A DNA stretch of 64,000 nt, taken from assembly GCF_000473045.1 (NCBI RefSeq), contig NZ_AXAY01000004.1, positions 124,001 to 188,000 of the forward strand, given 5' to 3'. Positions 47,172 through 57,337 of the stretch are shown here, in pieces. Origin of the DNA: Bradyrhizobium sp. WSM3983 (GTDB lineage Bacteria; Pseudomonadota; Alphaproteobacteria; Rhizobiales; Xanthobacteraceae). The notes under the pieces were generated by a model. It had not been told where the DNA came from and did no database searches. It saw only the letters and a list, made by a program, of their open reading frames with translations. How positions within the stretch are numbered: position 1 is the stretch's first letter; each line of letters starts with the position of its first letter. The translations under genes and the position numbers were made by a program.

Positions 47172-48545
47172 ATGCCTTCCGTCTTCGAGACGTCCACGAC
47201 TGCCACCCCGATCACCTTCGTCACCAAATCGAGCTGGGATACCGTGCGCGAGACGCTGCCGCCGGCGCAACGCCAGTTCGCCATCGCGAGCGCCTTTGCC
47301 GCCAAGCCGGGCGGCTATCTCGCGCTGCCCGCGCCCGACGGCGCCATCGCACGAGTGCTGTTCGGGCTCGATGACGACGGCGCCAGATCGCGCGATCCGT
47401 TCCGGCCGGGTGCCCTGCCCGGCCTGCTGCCGCCCGGCACCTATCGCTTCGCCAATGCACCGCACGATGCACGACTGGCGGCGCTCGCCTTCGCGCTCGG
47501 CAGCTACCGCTTCGCCCGTTACCGCAAAGCTGACCGCCCCGACGTCCGGCTGGTGCCGCCTGACGGCGTCGACCCCGCCGAGATCAACAGCATGGCGGAT
47601 GCCGCAATGCTGGCGCGCGACCTCATCAACACGCCGTCCAACGACATGGGGCCGGAGGAGCTGGCCGCGGCCGCGCAAGAGCTCGCCGCTGAGTTCGGCG
47701 CAAGCTACGCATGCACCATCGGCGAAGATCTCAAAGCGAACTTTCCGCTGATCCACGCCGTCGGCATGGCGTCAGACCGTGCACCGCGGCTGATCGACGT
47801 CGTCTGGGGTGATCCCAGCCATCCCAAGGTGACGCTGGTCGGCAAGGGTGTCTGCTTCGACACCGGAGGGCTCGATCTGAAGCCGTCGAGCGGCATGCTG
47901 ATCATGAAGAAGGACATGGGCGGCGCCGCCAACGTGCTGGCGCTGGCGCGCATGGTGATGGATGCGAAGCTGAAGGTCCGGCTGCGCGTGCTGATTCCGG
48001 CCGTCGAGAATGCGGTTTCCGGCAATGCTTTCCGCCCGCTCGACATCTTCACCTCCCGCAAGGGCATCACCGTCGAGATCGGCAACACCGACGCGGAAGG
48101 CCGGCTGGTGCTCGCCGACGCGCTGGCGCTGGCCGATGAGGAGAAGCCCGAGCTGCTGATCGATCTGGGCACGCTGACCGGCGCCGCGCGCGTCGCGCTG
48201 GGACCGGATTTACCGCCCTTTTACACCAATGATGAGACGCTGGCCGCCGACGTCGCGCGCTGTGCGGTGAAGGAGAACGATCCGTTGTGGCGCATGCCGC
48301 TGTGGCCGCCTTACGATGCGTGGCTGGACTCGAAGACCGCCACCATCACCAACGCACCGTCCGGCGGCTTCGCCGGCTCGATCACCTGCGCACTGTTCCT
48401 GCAGCGCTTCGTCGAGCAGGCCAAAAGCTGGCTGCATGTCGACATCTATGGCTGGACGCCGTCGGCCAAGCCGGCGCGGCCCGAGGGCGGCGAATGCCAG
48501 GCCGCGCGCGCCATCTACAAGGTGCTGAGCGAGCGCTATGCCTGA
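47172..48545 (+). CDS. Leucyl aminopeptidase (M17 family)
   Basis: This 457-residue metallo-aminopeptidase has the catalytic domain segments VGKGVCFDTGGLDLKPSSGM near residue 230, MGGAANVLALARMVMD, the family signature GNTDAEGRLVLADALA near 305, and LIDLGTLTGAARVALG. These carry the two-metal ligands (Lys, Asp, Glu). The N-terminal domain is less conserved, as usual. It trims N-terminal residues from peptides in the cytoplasm. It overlaps the next gene by 8 bases, suggesting a peptide/cell-wall-peptide recycling pair. Confidence 0.94.
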   Translation: MPSVFETSTTATPITFVTKSSWDTVRETLPPAQRQFAIASAFAAKPGGYLALPAPDGAIARVLFGLDDDGARSRDPFRPGALPGLLPPGTYRFANAPHDARLAALAFALGSYRFARYRKADRPDVRLVPPDGVDPAEINSMADAAMLARDLINTPSNDMGPEELAAAAQELAAEFGASYACTIGEDLKANFPLIHAVGMASDRAPRLIDVVWGDPSHPKVTLVGKGVCFDTGGLDLKPSSGMLIMKKDMGGAANVLALARMVMDAKLKVRLRVLIPAVENAVSGNAFRPLDIFTSRKGITVEIGNTDAEGRLVLADALALADEEKPELLIDLGTLTGAARVALGPDLPPFYTNDETLAADVARCAVKENDPLWRMPLWPPYDAWLDSKTATITNAPSGGFAGSITCALFLQRFVEQAKSWLHVDIYGWTPSAKPARPEGGECQAARAIYKVLSERYA

Positions 48546-49404
48546 TCCAAAACACGATCCAAGACACGATCCAAGGCTGACACCGGCGCGCGGCGACCTC
48601 GCCGCGACATATCTCAAGGGCGAGGTGCAGGCCGATCGCTTCGTCACCGGCGAGGAATTCGAGGTGGTCGCACCGATCGCGCCGGTGCGTGAGCAGCCCT
48701 CTTCGAACGCGATGCTGATGACGGAAGCGCTACGCGGCGAGCGGGTCATTGTCTACGACCGCGACGGCGAGGGCTGGACCTGGGGCCAGCTCGGCGGCGA
48801 TGGCTATGTCGGCTGGCTGCCTGACGCGACGCTGATGAAGCCGACGACCGTCCCGACGCACAAGGTCAGCGCGCTGCGGACACTCGCCTTCCCCGGTCCC
48901 TCGATCAAGCTGCCGCCGGCCGACACGCTGGTGCTGGGATCGAAGCTCACGATCGTGCGCGAGGATGGCAGTTTCGCCGTCACGCACGAGGGTACCTTCC
49001 TGCCGAAAGCCCACCTCGCGCCGCTCGACCATCGCGAGCCGGACTTCGTCGCAGTCGCCGAGCGCTTCGTCGGCACGCCCTATCTCTGGGGCGGCAAGAG
49101 CAGTCTTGGCATCGACTGCTCCGGCCTGGTCCAGGTCTCGCTGACATCAGCCGGCACCGGCTGCCCGCGTGACAGCGACATGCAGCAGGCGGGACTTGGC
49201 CGCGCGTTGGAGCCGCATGAACGAAGCAGACTGCAACGCGGCGATCTGATCTTCTGGAAGGGCCACGTCGCCATCGTTCGCGACGGAAGCACGATGGTTC
49301 ATGCCAACGCGCATCACATGACAACGGTGACCGAGCCGATCGAGCCCGCCATTGCGCGGATCAAGGCAGCCGGTAGCGACGTCGTCGCGATCAAGCGACT
49401 CTGA
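48538..49404 (+). CDS. NlpC/P60 family peptidase with SH3-like domains
   Basis: This 288-residue protein has an N-terminal SH3b-like region (VREQPSSNAMLMTEALRGER, WGQLGGDGYVGWLPD), a second such part, then an NlpC/P60 domain. The catalytic Cys is in SSLGIDCSGLVQ near residue 191 and the His in KGHVAIVRDG near 242. No signal peptide is evident, so a cytoplasmic role in muropeptide recycling is likely, consistent with the preceding overlapping aminopeptidase gene (gamma-D-Glu-diaminopimelate-type cleavage is typical of the family). Confidence 0.9.
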   Translation: MPDPKHDPRHDPRLTPARGDLAATYLKGEVQADRFVTGEEFEVVAPIAPVREQPSSNAMLMTEALRGERVIVYDRDGEGWTWGQLGGDGYVGWLPDATLMKPTTVPTHKVSALRTLAFPGPSIKLPPADTLVLGSKLTIVREDGSFAVTHEGTFLPKAHLAPLDHREPDFVAVAERFVGTPYLWGGKSSLGIDCSGLVQVSLTSAGTGCPRDSDMQQAGLGRALEPHERSRLQRGDLIFWKGHVAIVRDGSTMVHANAHHMTTVTEPIEPAIARIKAAGSDVVAIKRL

Positions 49405-49410
49405 CGGGAT

Positions 49411-51048
49411 TTACGTCGCCACCGAGCCGTTGCCCGCTGTCTCCAGGCGGAAGGCTGCTGCAAACAGCGCGCGGGTGTAGTCCGTCTTGGGATTCTTGAA
49501 CAGCTCTGCCGCCTGACCTTCCTCCACCACCTTGCCGCCGCGCATCACGATGAGATGGCTGGCGAGCGAGGCGACGACACGCAGATCGTGCGAGATGAAC
49601 ATGTAGGTGAGATCGCGCCTGCGCTGCAATTCACGCAGCAGGTCGACCATCTGCGCCTGGATGAGCATGTCGAGCGCGCTGGTCGGCTCGTCGAGCACGA
49701 CGAAATCCGGCTCCAGCACCACCGCGCGCGCGATGCTGATGCGCTGGCGCTGGCCGCCGGAGAATTCGTGCGGATAGCGGAAACGCGTGTCCGGCTTCAG
49801 CCCGACGTCCTCCAGCGCCTTGACGACGCGTGCCTCGCGCTCCTCGCGCGACAGCCTTGGCTGATGCACGGTGAGGCCCTCGGCGATGATGTCGTCGATC
49901 GACATGCGCGGGCTGAGCGAGCCGAACGGGTCCTGGAACACGATCTGCATGTCGCGCCGGAAAGGCCGCATCTCCTTGAAGCGCAGGCCCTGGATGTCCT
50001 TACCCAGGAACACGATGCGTCCATTCGACGAGATCAGCCGCATCAGCGCCAGCCCGAGCGTGGTCTTGCCCGAGCCGGATTCGCCGACCACGCCGAGTGT
50101 CTCTCCCTTGCGCACGGCAACGCTGACGCCATCGACGGCCTTGATGTGGCCGACCGTCTTGCGCATCAAGCCGCGCTTGATCGGAAACCACACCTTGAGA
50201 TCATCGGCCGACATCACCACCGGCGCATCCGGCTGCGGCGGCGCCGGATCGGGCTTCGGCTCCGCCGCGAGCAGATCGCGCGTATAGGGATGTTTCGGAG
50301 TCTTGAAGACCTGCTCGACCGGCCCCTGCTCGACGATCTCGCCGCCCTTCATGACACAGACGGTGTCGGCGATGCGGCGCACAATGCCGAGATCGTGGGT
50401 AATGAAGAGCAGGCTCATGCCGAGCCGGGCGCGGATCTCAGCGAGCAGCGTCAGGATCTGCGCCTGCACGGTGACGTCGAGTGCCGTGGTCGGCTCGTCC
50501 GCGATCAACAAATCCGGCTCGTTGGCGAGCGCCATCGCGATCATCACGCGCTGACGCTGACCGCCGGAGAGCTGGTGCGGATAGCTGCTCAGCCGCGTCT
50601 CCGGCTCGGGAATGCCGACCTGCGTCAGCAGCTCGAGCGTCCGCTTGCGCGCCTGCGCGTTGCTGGTCGGATTGTGCAGCTGGATGATCTCGCCGATCTG
50701 CGCCTCGATCGTATGCAGCGGATTGAGCGAGGTCATCGGCTCCTGGAAGATGATGGAGATGTCGCTGCCGCGAATTTCCCGCATCTGCCGTTCGGACTGG
50801 TCGATCAGCTCTTGTCCCTTGAAGCGGATGCTGCCCGAGGGATGCGAAGCGCTGGGATAAGGCAGCAACTTGAGGATCGAGAGCGCGCTGACCGACTTGC
50901 CGGAACCGGATTCGCCGACCAGTGCGACGCATTCGCCGCGCTTGATCTGGAACGAGATCTTGTCGACCGCAAGCGTCGTGTTGCCGCCCTGGTGGAAGGC
51001 GACCGAAAGGTCGCGCACGGCAAGCAGGGGCTGGTTGATCGCGTCCAT
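49411..51048 (-). CDS. yejF: Peptide ABC transporter dual ATPase YejF
   Basis: This 545-residue protein has two fused ABC ATPase domains. The first has Walker [13 protein letters not shown] near residue 47 and signature [15 protein letters not shown]; the second has [14 protein letters not shown] near 326 and [15 protein letters not shown]. The Walker B sequences are [12 protein letters not shown] and [12 protein letters not shown]. Fused OppD-OppF ATPases are the rule in Yej systems. It energises uptake of oligopeptides, including microcin C-type and host antimicrobial peptides in relatives. I used the ATG at 51048 preceded by GAGGGCG. Confidence 0.94.
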   Translation of the reverse strand: MDAINQPLLAVRDLSVAFHQGGNTTLAVDKISFQIKRGECVALVGESGSGKSVSALSILKLLPYPSASHPSGSIRFKGQELIDQSERQMREIRGSDISIIFQEPMTSLNPLHTIEAQIGEIIQLHNPTSNAQARKRTLELLTQVGIPEPETRLSSYPHQLSGGQRQRVMIAMALANEPDLLIADEPTTALDVTVQAQILTLLAEIRARLGMSLLFITHDLGIVRRIADTVCVMKGGEIVEQGPVEQVFKTPKHPYTRDLLAAEPKPDPAPPQPDAPVVMSADDLKVWFPIKRGLMRKTVGHIKAVDGVSVAVRKGETLGVVGESGSGKTTLGLALMRLISSNGRIVFLGKDIQGLRFKEMRPFRRDMQIVFQDPFGSLSPRMSIDDIIAEGLTVHQPRLSREEREARVVKALEDVGLKPDTRFRYPHEFSGGQRQRISIARAVVLEPDFVVLDEPTSALDMLIQAQMVDLLRELQRRRDLTYMFISHDLRVVASLASHLIVMRGGKVVEEGQAAELFKNPKTDYTRALFAAAFRLETAGNGSVAT

Positions 51049-51055
51049 TACGCCC

Positions 51056-52234
51056 TCACTTGAACGTCTTGCGCGGATCGAAGGCGTCACGCACGGCTTC
51101 GCCGATGAAAATCAACAGCGACAGCATGATCGCGACCGAGAAGAAGCCGGAGAAACCAAGCCAAGGTGCCTGCACGTTGGACTTGCCCTGCGACAGCAGC
51201 TCGCCGAGCGACGGCGAGCCGGGCGGCAGGCCGAAGCCGAGGAAATCCAGCGCGGTCAGCGTCATCACCGAGGACGACACAATGAACGGCAGGAACGTCA
51301 TGGTTGCGACCATCGCGTTCGGCAACAGATGCCGGAACATGATCACTTTATTCGACACACCAAGCGCCCGCGCCGCCTGGATGTATTCGAAATTTCGTCC
51401 GCGCAAAAATTCCGCGCGCACGAGACCGACCAGCGACACCCATGAGAACAGCAGCAATATCCCGAGCAGCACGAAGAAGCCGGGCACCAGCACCGATGAC
51501 AGGATCAGCAGCAGATAGAGCGAGGGGATCGCGGTCCATATCTCGATGAAACGCTGGAACAACAGGTCGACCCACCCCCCGAAATAGCCCTGAACCGCTC
51601 CGGCCGCGACGCCGATAACGGAGGAGATGATGGTCAGGGACAGGCCGAACAGCACCGAGATGCGGAAGCCGTAGATCAGCCGCGCAACCACGTCGCGGCC
51701 CTGATCGTCAGTCCCGAGCCAGTTGTATTCGAGATCACGGCAGCTTTTGAGGCCTTTCTTCTCGACGACAGGCTTACATTGCGCCTCCGTCAACATCCAG
51801 GTTGGCGGCGACGGCGCCGGCGTCGGCAGATCGAGATTGTGGGTGTCGTAGGAGTAGCGGATCAGAGGCCAGACGATGCTGCCACCTTTGTCCTTGATCA
51901 GCTTCTGCAAATAGGGATCGCGGTAGTCGGCCGCGGTTTCGAAGTCGCCTCCGAAGGTCGTCTCGGAATAGGTGACGAAGGCCGGCCAGTAGAGATGACC
52001 GTCATATTTGACGAGGAACGGCCGATCATTGGCGATCAGCTCGGCGAACAGCGACACCACGAACAGGATCATGAAGATCCAGAACGACCAGTAACCGCGT
52101 CGGTTCGCCTTGAAATTCTGCCAGCGCCGCCTGTTGAGCGGTGATGGCGCAAACGACTTGCGCGTGATCGGCACGACATCGCCGAGCGGCGACTTTGCGG
52201 TGGTTTCGATCGGAGTGGGGGCGGTCAGTGTCAT
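51056..52234 (-). CDS. yejE: Peptide ABC transporter permease YejE
   Basis: This 392-residue permease of the DppC type has an N-terminal polar tail with NRRRWQNFKANRRGYWSFWI, a helix, a large periplasmic loop with the YejE-typical YNWLGTDDQGRDVVARLIYG, and five further helices with the EAA-like coupling loop YIQAARALGVSNKVIMFRHL. The ATG at 52234 shares a base with the yejB stop; GGGAGG precedes it by 5 bases. Confidence 0.93.
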   Translation of the reverse strand: MTLTAPTPIETTAKSPLGDVVPITRKSFAPSPLNRRRWQNFKANRRGYWSFWIFMILFVVSLFAELIANDRPFLVKYDGHLYWPAFVTYSETTFGGDFETAADYRDPYLQKLIKDKGGSIVWPLIRYSYDTHNLDLPTPAPSPPTWMLTEAQCKPVVEKKGLKSCRDLEYNWLGTDDQGRDVVARLIYGFRISVLFGLSLTIISSVIGVAAGAVQGYFGGWVDLLFQRFIEIWTAIPSLYLLLILSSVLVPGFFVLLGILLLFSWVSLVGLVRAEFLRGRNFEYIQAARALGVSNKVIMFRHLLPNAMVATMTFLPFIVSSSVMTLTALDFLGFGLPPGSPSLGELLSQGKSNVQAPWLGFSGFFSVAIMLSLLIFIGEAVRDAFDPRKTFK

Positions 52235-53343
52235 CAGACCTCCCGCGCCTCGAAATCGATCCGCGGATCGATCCACATATAGGCCAGGTCGGAGATGAGG
52301 TTGACCACGAGGCCGACGAGCGAAAAGATGAAGAGCGTGCCGAACACCACAGGGTAGTCGCGGTTGAGAACGCTCTCGAAACTGAGAAGCCCCAGCCCGT
52401 CCAGTGAGAAAATGGTCTCGATCAGAAGCGAGCCCGAGAAGAAGGCGTGAATGAAGGTGCTGGGAAAGCCTGCGATGACGATGAGCATCGCGTTGCGGAA
52501 GACGTGGCCATAGAGCACTCGGTTCTCGCTGCAGCCCTTCGCGCGCGCGGTCATCACATATTGCTTGCGAATTTCGTCGAGAAACGAGTTCTTGGTCAGG
52601 AACGTCATGGTGGTGAACGCGCCGAGCCCCATGGCGATCAGCGGCAGCGTCAAATGCCAGAAGTAATCGATGATCTTCCAGTACCATGGAAATTGCGACC
52701 AGCCGTCTGACGTCAGTCCACGCAGCGGGAACCAGTTGAAGAACGAGCCCCCGGCAAACAGGATGATCAGGAGGATCGCGAACAAGAAGCCGGGAATCGC
52801 ATAGCCGAGCACGAGCACGGTCGACGTCCAGGTGTCGAAGCGCGTTCCGTCCTTGACCGCCTTGCGGATGCCGAGCGGAATCGAGATCATGTAGGTCAGG
52901 AACGTCAGCCAGATGCCGAGCGAGATCGAGACCGGCAGCTTTTCCTTGACCAGCCGGAGCACGCTGACATCACGAAAATAGCTGTTGCCGAAATCGAAGC
53001 GGGCGAAATTCCACACCATCAGCGCGAAGCGTTCCGGTGCCGGCTTGTCGAAGCCGAATTGCTTCTCCAGCTTCTTGATGAAGTCGGGGTCGAGGCCCTG
53101 CGCGCCGCGATATTTCGAATTGATGGCGTCGCCGCCGGCGCCGAGCTGCCCGGGCGCGCGTTGCGCAAAATCGCCGCCGCCCGAGATGCGCGAACTGCCG
53201 CCGGTGTCGGCGCCCGAAAGCTGCGCGATCACGCGCTCGACCGGACCGCCCGGCGCGAACTGCACGACGACAAAGGACACGAAGAGGATTCCGAGCAATG
53301 TCGGGATCATCAGGAGGATGCGGCGGGCGATATAGGCGCTCAT
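52234..53343 (-). CDS. yejB: Peptide ABC transporter permease YejB
   Basis: This 369-residue permease of the DppB type begins MSAYIARRILLMIPTLLGIL and is followed by the long periplasmic insertion typical of YejB (GLDPDFIKKLEKQFGFDKPA). Further helices carry the coupling segment QYVMTARAKGCSENRVLYGH and a C-terminal LISDLAYMWIDPRIDFE. It starts one base after the stop of the upstream binding-protein gene, so the genes are tightly coupled. Confidence 0.93.
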   Translation of the reverse strand: MSAYIARRILLMIPTLLGILFVSFVVVQFAPGGPVERVIAQLSGADTGGSSRISGGGDFAQRAPGQLGAGGDAINSKYRGAQGLDPDFIKKLEKQFGFDKPAPERFALMVWNFARFDFGNSYFRDVSVLRLVKEKLPVSISLGIWLTFLTYMISIPLGIRKAVKDGTRFDTWTSTVLVLGYAIPGFLFAILLIILFAGGSFFNWFPLRGLTSDGWSQFPWYWKIIDYFWHLTLPLIAMGLGAFTTMTFLTKNSFLDEIRKQYVMTARAKGCSENRVLYGHVFRNAMLIVIAGFPSTFIHAFFSGSLLIETIFSLDGLGLLSFESVLNRDYPVVFGTLFIFSLVGLVVNLISDLAYMWIDPRIDFEAREV

Positions 53344-53344
53344 G

Positions 53345-55213
53345 CTATTTCGCCTGCTCGAGCTTGGTCGCCTTGGCGGGGTCATACCACCAGTTTTCGG
53401 GGGCCCCGACGCCTTGCGCGTATTTGGGCGGCTTTCGGGGGTGACTAAACTGATCCCAATAAGCCACACGATGGAAGTTGGCGTACCACTGCGGCACCCA
53501 ATAGCGCCCGGCCCGGAACACGCGATCAAACGCCCGGCAGGCCGTAGTCAGCTCCGCCCGGGTCTGGGCGGCGATGATCTTGTCGACGAGCGCGTCGATG
53601 ATTGGATTGGAGATACCAGCGAGATTGTACGACCCCTTGGTTTTGGCCGCCTGGGAGGAGAAGAACGCTCGCATGGCATCGCCGGGCGTCGCTGACATCG
53701 AGAAGCGTTCGATCGTCATGTCGAAATCGAAATCCTCGAGTCGCGCGCGGTACTGCACGGCATCGACCAGGCGGAAGGTCGCGTCGATGCCGAGCGTCGC
53801 GAGGTTCTTCAAGTAAGGCCCGTGATGCGGCTGGATCGACTGCTCGTCGTTCAGGAACTCGATCGTGAAGGGCTCGCCATTGGGCAATACCCGCTTGCGA
53901 TCCTTGATGACATAGCCGGCTTCATTGAGCAGTTCGCCGGCCTTGCGCAGCAGACTGCGATCCTGCCCCGATCCATCGGACACCGGCGGCACGAAGGGCA
54001 TGCCGAACACCTCGTCCGGGACCTGGCCACGGAAGGGCTCGAGAAGAGCCAGTTCCTCGGGCGTCGGCGGACCGGAGACCATCATGTCCGAATTCTGGAA
54101 CGGCGAATGGGTGCGCGCATAGGCGCCATACATGATGGATTTGTTTGTCCACTCGAAATCGAACGCGTAGATCAGGGCCTCGCGCACACGAGGATCCCTG
54201 AACTTGTCCCTGCGCAGGTTGATGAACCAACCTTGCGCGCCGGAAGGAGTCTCATCCGGCAATTGTTCACGCTTGACGCGGCCATCCTTCACCGCGGGAA
54301 AGTCATAGCGCGTGGCCCAGATGCGTGCCGTGAGCTCTTCGCGGAAAAGATAGTTCTTGCCGGTGAAGCCTTCGAAGGCGACGTCGCGATCCCTGTAGTA
54401 TTCGTAGCGCACGGTATCGAAATTATAGCTGCCGCGGCACACCGGCAGATCGGCGCCCCACCAATCCCGGACACGCTCGTATTCGATGTAGCGGTTGACC
54501 TCGAACTTGCCGACCTTGTAAGGGCCGGAGCCCAGCGGCGTATCGAGCGTCGATTCATCGAAGGCGCGCGTGGCATAATACGTCTTCGAGAAGATCGGCA
54601 GGCTCGCGACATAGAGCGGCACGTCGCGCGCGCGGTTCGGCGCAAAGGTGACGGCCACCGTGGCGTCGTCGAGCGCTTCGGCCTTCACGAAATCGCGGAG
54701 CTGCACGACGATCAGGGGGTGGCCCTTCTCCTTCAGCGTATTGAGCGAGAACGCGACGTCATGCGCGGTGAGCCTGGAACCGTCATGGAAGCGGGCCTCG
54801 GGGCGCATCGTGAAGGTGTAGGTCAGCTTGTCCGGCGAGATCCGCACCGATTTCGCCGCAAGCCCGTACATCGCGTCGGGTTCGTCATTGGCGCGCGCCA
54901 TCAACGGCGCAAACGTCATGTCCATGCCCTGCGCGCCCTCGCCCTTCAGGATGTAGGCGTTGAGCGAAGAGAACGTGAAATAGGACTGATTGTAGGCCCG
55001 TACCGAGGGGATGAGCGAGAACGCGCCCCCCTTCGGGGCGTCGACATTGACATAGCCGAAATGGTGGAAGTCGGCCGGATATTTGAGATCGCCAAAGGCC
55101 GACATGCCGTGAGCCTCGGTGACCACCTCCGACGCCCGCGCGCCGCGCAACAGCGGCGCGCTCAAGGCGCCGACACCCAGAGCCAAGACATGCCGGCGTG
55201 AAAGCTGCGCCAT
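53345..55213 (-). CDS. Extracellular solute-binding protein YejA-like, copy 2
   Basis: This 622-residue family 5 binding protein has a signal peptide with a twin-Arg-like SRRHVLALGVGALSAPLL. The YejA-typical start of the mature part, HGMSAFGDLKYPADFHHFGY and VNVDAPKGGAFS, follows. The ATG at 55213 follows GAGGAAG; a TTG six codons upstream is open. It lies 14 bases after the other yejA-like gene, and both share the same domain plan but have clearly diverged in sequence. Two binding proteins with one membrane core suggest a wider ligand range. Confidence 0.92.
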   Translation of the reverse strand: MAQLSRRHVLALGVGALSAPLLRGARASEVVTEAHGMSAFGDLKYPADFHHFGYVNVDAPKGGAFSLIPSVRAYNQSYFTFSSLNAYILKGEGAQGMDMTFAPLMARANDEPDAMYGLAAKSVRISPDKLTYTFTMRPEARFHDGSRLTAHDVAFSLNTLKEKGHPLIVVQLRDFVKAEALDDATVAVTFAPNRARDVPLYVASLPIFSKTYYATRAFDESTLDTPLGSGPYKVGKFEVNRYIEYERVRDWWGADLPVCRGSYNFDTVRYEYYRDRDVAFEGFTGKNYLFREELTARIWATRYDFPAVKDGRVKREQLPDETPSGAQGWFINLRRDKFRDPRVREALIYAFDFEWTNKSIMYGAYARTHSPFQNSDMMVSGPPTPEELALLEPFRGQVPDEVFGMPFVPPVSDGSGQDRSLLRKAGELLNEAGYVIKDRKRVLPNGEPFTIEFLNDEQSIQPHHGPYLKNLATLGIDATFRLVDAVQYRARLEDFDFDMTIERFSMSATPGDAMRAFFSSQAAKTKGSYNLAGISNPIIDALVDKIIAAQTRAELTTACRAFDRVFRAGRYWVPQWYANFHRVAYWDQFSHPRKPPKYAQGVGAPENWWYDPAKATKLEQAK

Positions 55214-55227
55214 GCGCAATCGCTTCC

Positions 55228-57126
55228 TCAAGAGCGTCTTCCGATGCGCGCCGCCTTTTCAGCGTCGTACCACCACAGCGTCGGCAGGCCGGAGCGGCCA
55301 TATTTCGGCAGCGGCTCGGCATGGCCAAAGCGGTCCCAGCGGGCATAGCGCGAGAAGCCGTAGGTGAATTGGGGCACGAGGTAGAAATTCCACAGCAGCA
55401 CGCGGTCGAGCGCGTGGGTCGCGGCAACCAGCTCGCCGCGGTCCTTGGCGTAGATCACCTTCTCGATCAGAGCGTCGACCGCGGGATTCTTGATGCCGAT
55501 GGTGTTGCGCGCACCCGGTATGTCGGCAGCCTGCGAGCCCCAGAACTCGCGCTGCTCGTTGCCGGGCGAGAGCGACTCGCCCCATTGATCGATGATCATG
55601 TCGAAGTCGAAGCTGCGCAGCCGGTTCTGGTATTGTGCATCGTCGACGACGCGGATCGAGGCGCTGACGCCGATGCGCTCCAGCGACGGCTTGTAGAACA
55701 GCGCGATGCGCTCCGATGACGGATCCTGCACCAGGATCTCGACCGAGAGCGGCTTGCCGGAGGCGGCATCGACCAGCTTGTGGTCGCGCACCTCGAAGCC
55801 GGCCTCTTTCAGCAGCTTTGCCGCCTCACGCAAATTGGCGCGCACGGCCTCCGGATTGCCGCTGACCGGATTCTGGTAGGCCGTGGTGAAGACCTCCGGA
55901 GGCACCTTGTCCTTCACGGCTTGAAGGATCGCCAGCTCCTGTCCCTCCGGCAAACCGGAAGAGGCCAGCTCGGTGCCCTCGAAGTAGCTGTTGATGCGCT
56001 TGTACTGGCCGTAGAACAGTTGCTTGTTCATCTCCTCGAAGTCGAAGGCGTAGTTGAAGGCCCGGCGCAGCCGCGCGTCCTTGAACTGGTCGCGGCGGAT
56101 GTTGAAGGCGAAGGCCTGCATGCGGCCGGAATCGTTGATAGGGAATTCTTCCTTGACCACCCGCTTCTCGGTCACCGCCGGGAAATCGTAGGCCGTGGCC
56201 CACTGCTTGGCGGAGTTTTCCGCGATCCAGTCGGCCTGGTCGGCCTTGAAGGCTTCCAGCGCGACGAGGTTGTCGCGGAAGAACTCGAAGCGCAGCTCGT
56301 CGAAATTGTTGGTGCCGATCTGGCTCGGGACGTTGGCGCCCCAATAAACCTTCACCCGTTCGAGCTTGATCGAGCGTCCGGCCACGAATTCCTTGATCTT
56401 GTATGGCCCGGAGCCGAGCGGCGGCTCCAGGGTGGTCGCGCCGATGTCGCGCTTGCGGCCCTGCGCGTCGGTGCCCTCCCACCAATGCTTCGGCAGCACG
56501 GTGAGCTCGCCAACGATGGTGGGCAATTCGCGGTTGCCGGGCGCGTCGAAGGTGAACTTGACGTCGCGCTCGCCGCTCTTCTCCACCTTCGCGACGTGGC
56601 GATAGTAGGAAGCGTACATCGGGCTCAGCTTCTTCAGGGACTCCAGCGAGAAGATCACGTCCTCTGGCGTCACCGGCTTGCCATCGTGCCAGCGCGCCTC
56701 TTTCCGCAAGCGGTAGGTCACCCAGGAAAAATCGTCCGGGTGCTGCGCGGATTCGGCGAGCTCGCCATATTCGGTGGCGACCTCGTCCTGGGCACGCGTC
56801 ATCAGCGTTTCGTAGATCAATGCCGCGGCCGGCGCGAGCGAGCCCTTGATGCCGGCGACCGCGATGTTGAAATTGTCGAAAGTGCCGAGCGAAATCAGCC
56901 GCGCCACGCCGCCCTTGGGCGCATCCGGATTGACATAGTCGAAGCGCTTGAAGTCGGCGGGGTATTTGATGTCGCCAAACAGCGACAGCGCGTGGCGCCA
57001 GGGTAGCTCACCGGCCGATTCCGCCTCTGCCGTGCGGACGACGGGCAGACCCGCCACGGAACCGAGGGCGGGGAGCGCAGCAATGGCCGCGCCAGTGAGC
57101 AGGAGATCGCGTCGGGTAATGGCCAA
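55228..57126 (-). CDS. yejA: Extracellular solute-binding protein YejA-like, copy 1
   Basis: This 632-residue family 5 binding protein has a Tat leader, TRRDLLLTGAAIAALPALG, and mature start WRHALSLFGDIKYPADFKRF with DYVNPDAPKGG. It captures oligopeptides for the YejBEF permease. The only reasonable in-frame start is a TTG at 57126, which may keep expression low; the ATG just upstream is out of frame. It is the first gene of a five-gene run on the minus strand (two binding proteins, yejB, yejE, yejF). Confidence 0.92.
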   Translation of the reverse strand: MAITRRDLLLTGAAIAALPALGSVAGLPVVRTAEAESAGELPWRHALSLFGDIKYPADFKRFDYVNPDAPKGGVARLISLGTFDNFNIAVAGIKGSLAPAAALIYETLMTRAQDEVATEYGELAESAQHPDDFSWVTYRLRKEARWHDGKPVTPEDVIFSLESLKKLSPMYASYYRHVAKVEKSGERDVKFTFDAPGNRELPTIVGELTVLPKHWWEGTDAQGRKRDIGATTLEPPLGSGPYKIKEFVAGRSIKLERVKVYWGANVPSQIGTNNFDELRFEFFRDNLVALEAFKADQADWIAENSAKQWATAYDFPAVTEKRVVKEEFPINDSGRMQAFAFNIRRDQFKDARLRRAFNYAFDFEEMNKQLFYGQYKRINSYFEGTELASSGLPEGQELAILQAVKDKVPPEVFTTAYQNPVSGNPEAVRANLREAAKLLKEAGFEVRDHKLVDAASGKPLSVEILVQDPSSERIALFYKPSLERIGVSASIRVVDDAQYQNRLRSFDFDMIIDQWGESLSPGNEQREFWGSQAADIPGARNTIGIKNPAVDALIEKVIYAKDRGELVAATHALDRVLLWNFYLVPQFTYGFSRYARWDRFGHAEPLPKYGRSGLPTLWWYDAEKAARIGRRS

Positions 57127-57285
57127 ATCAACATCCCAGTCTTGAAGGAGGTTACCCCTTTAAGTGCTCAATATAGGCGAGGTTTCGACGGAATATGTTG
57201 CTTTTTCCTCATCTTGGAAGGCCGGACGGCCTGTCAGATGCGGCCAAACGCCCCGATAACAACGCCGCGAGGCCCGAATACGGAA

Positions 57286-57311
57286 ACGGCCAGGCTTTGA
57301 AGCCTGGCCGT
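57286..57311 (-). terminator. Hairpin after cycM
   Basis: ACGGCCAGGCTT (57286-57297) pairs perfectly with AAGCCTGGCCGT (57300-57311). On the minus strand it is followed by a short T-run and lies 26 bases past the cycM stop. It fits a terminator with a weak tail. Confidence 0.6.
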
Positions 57312-57337
57312 ACATCCAAGATCGAGACCAAAGAGCC

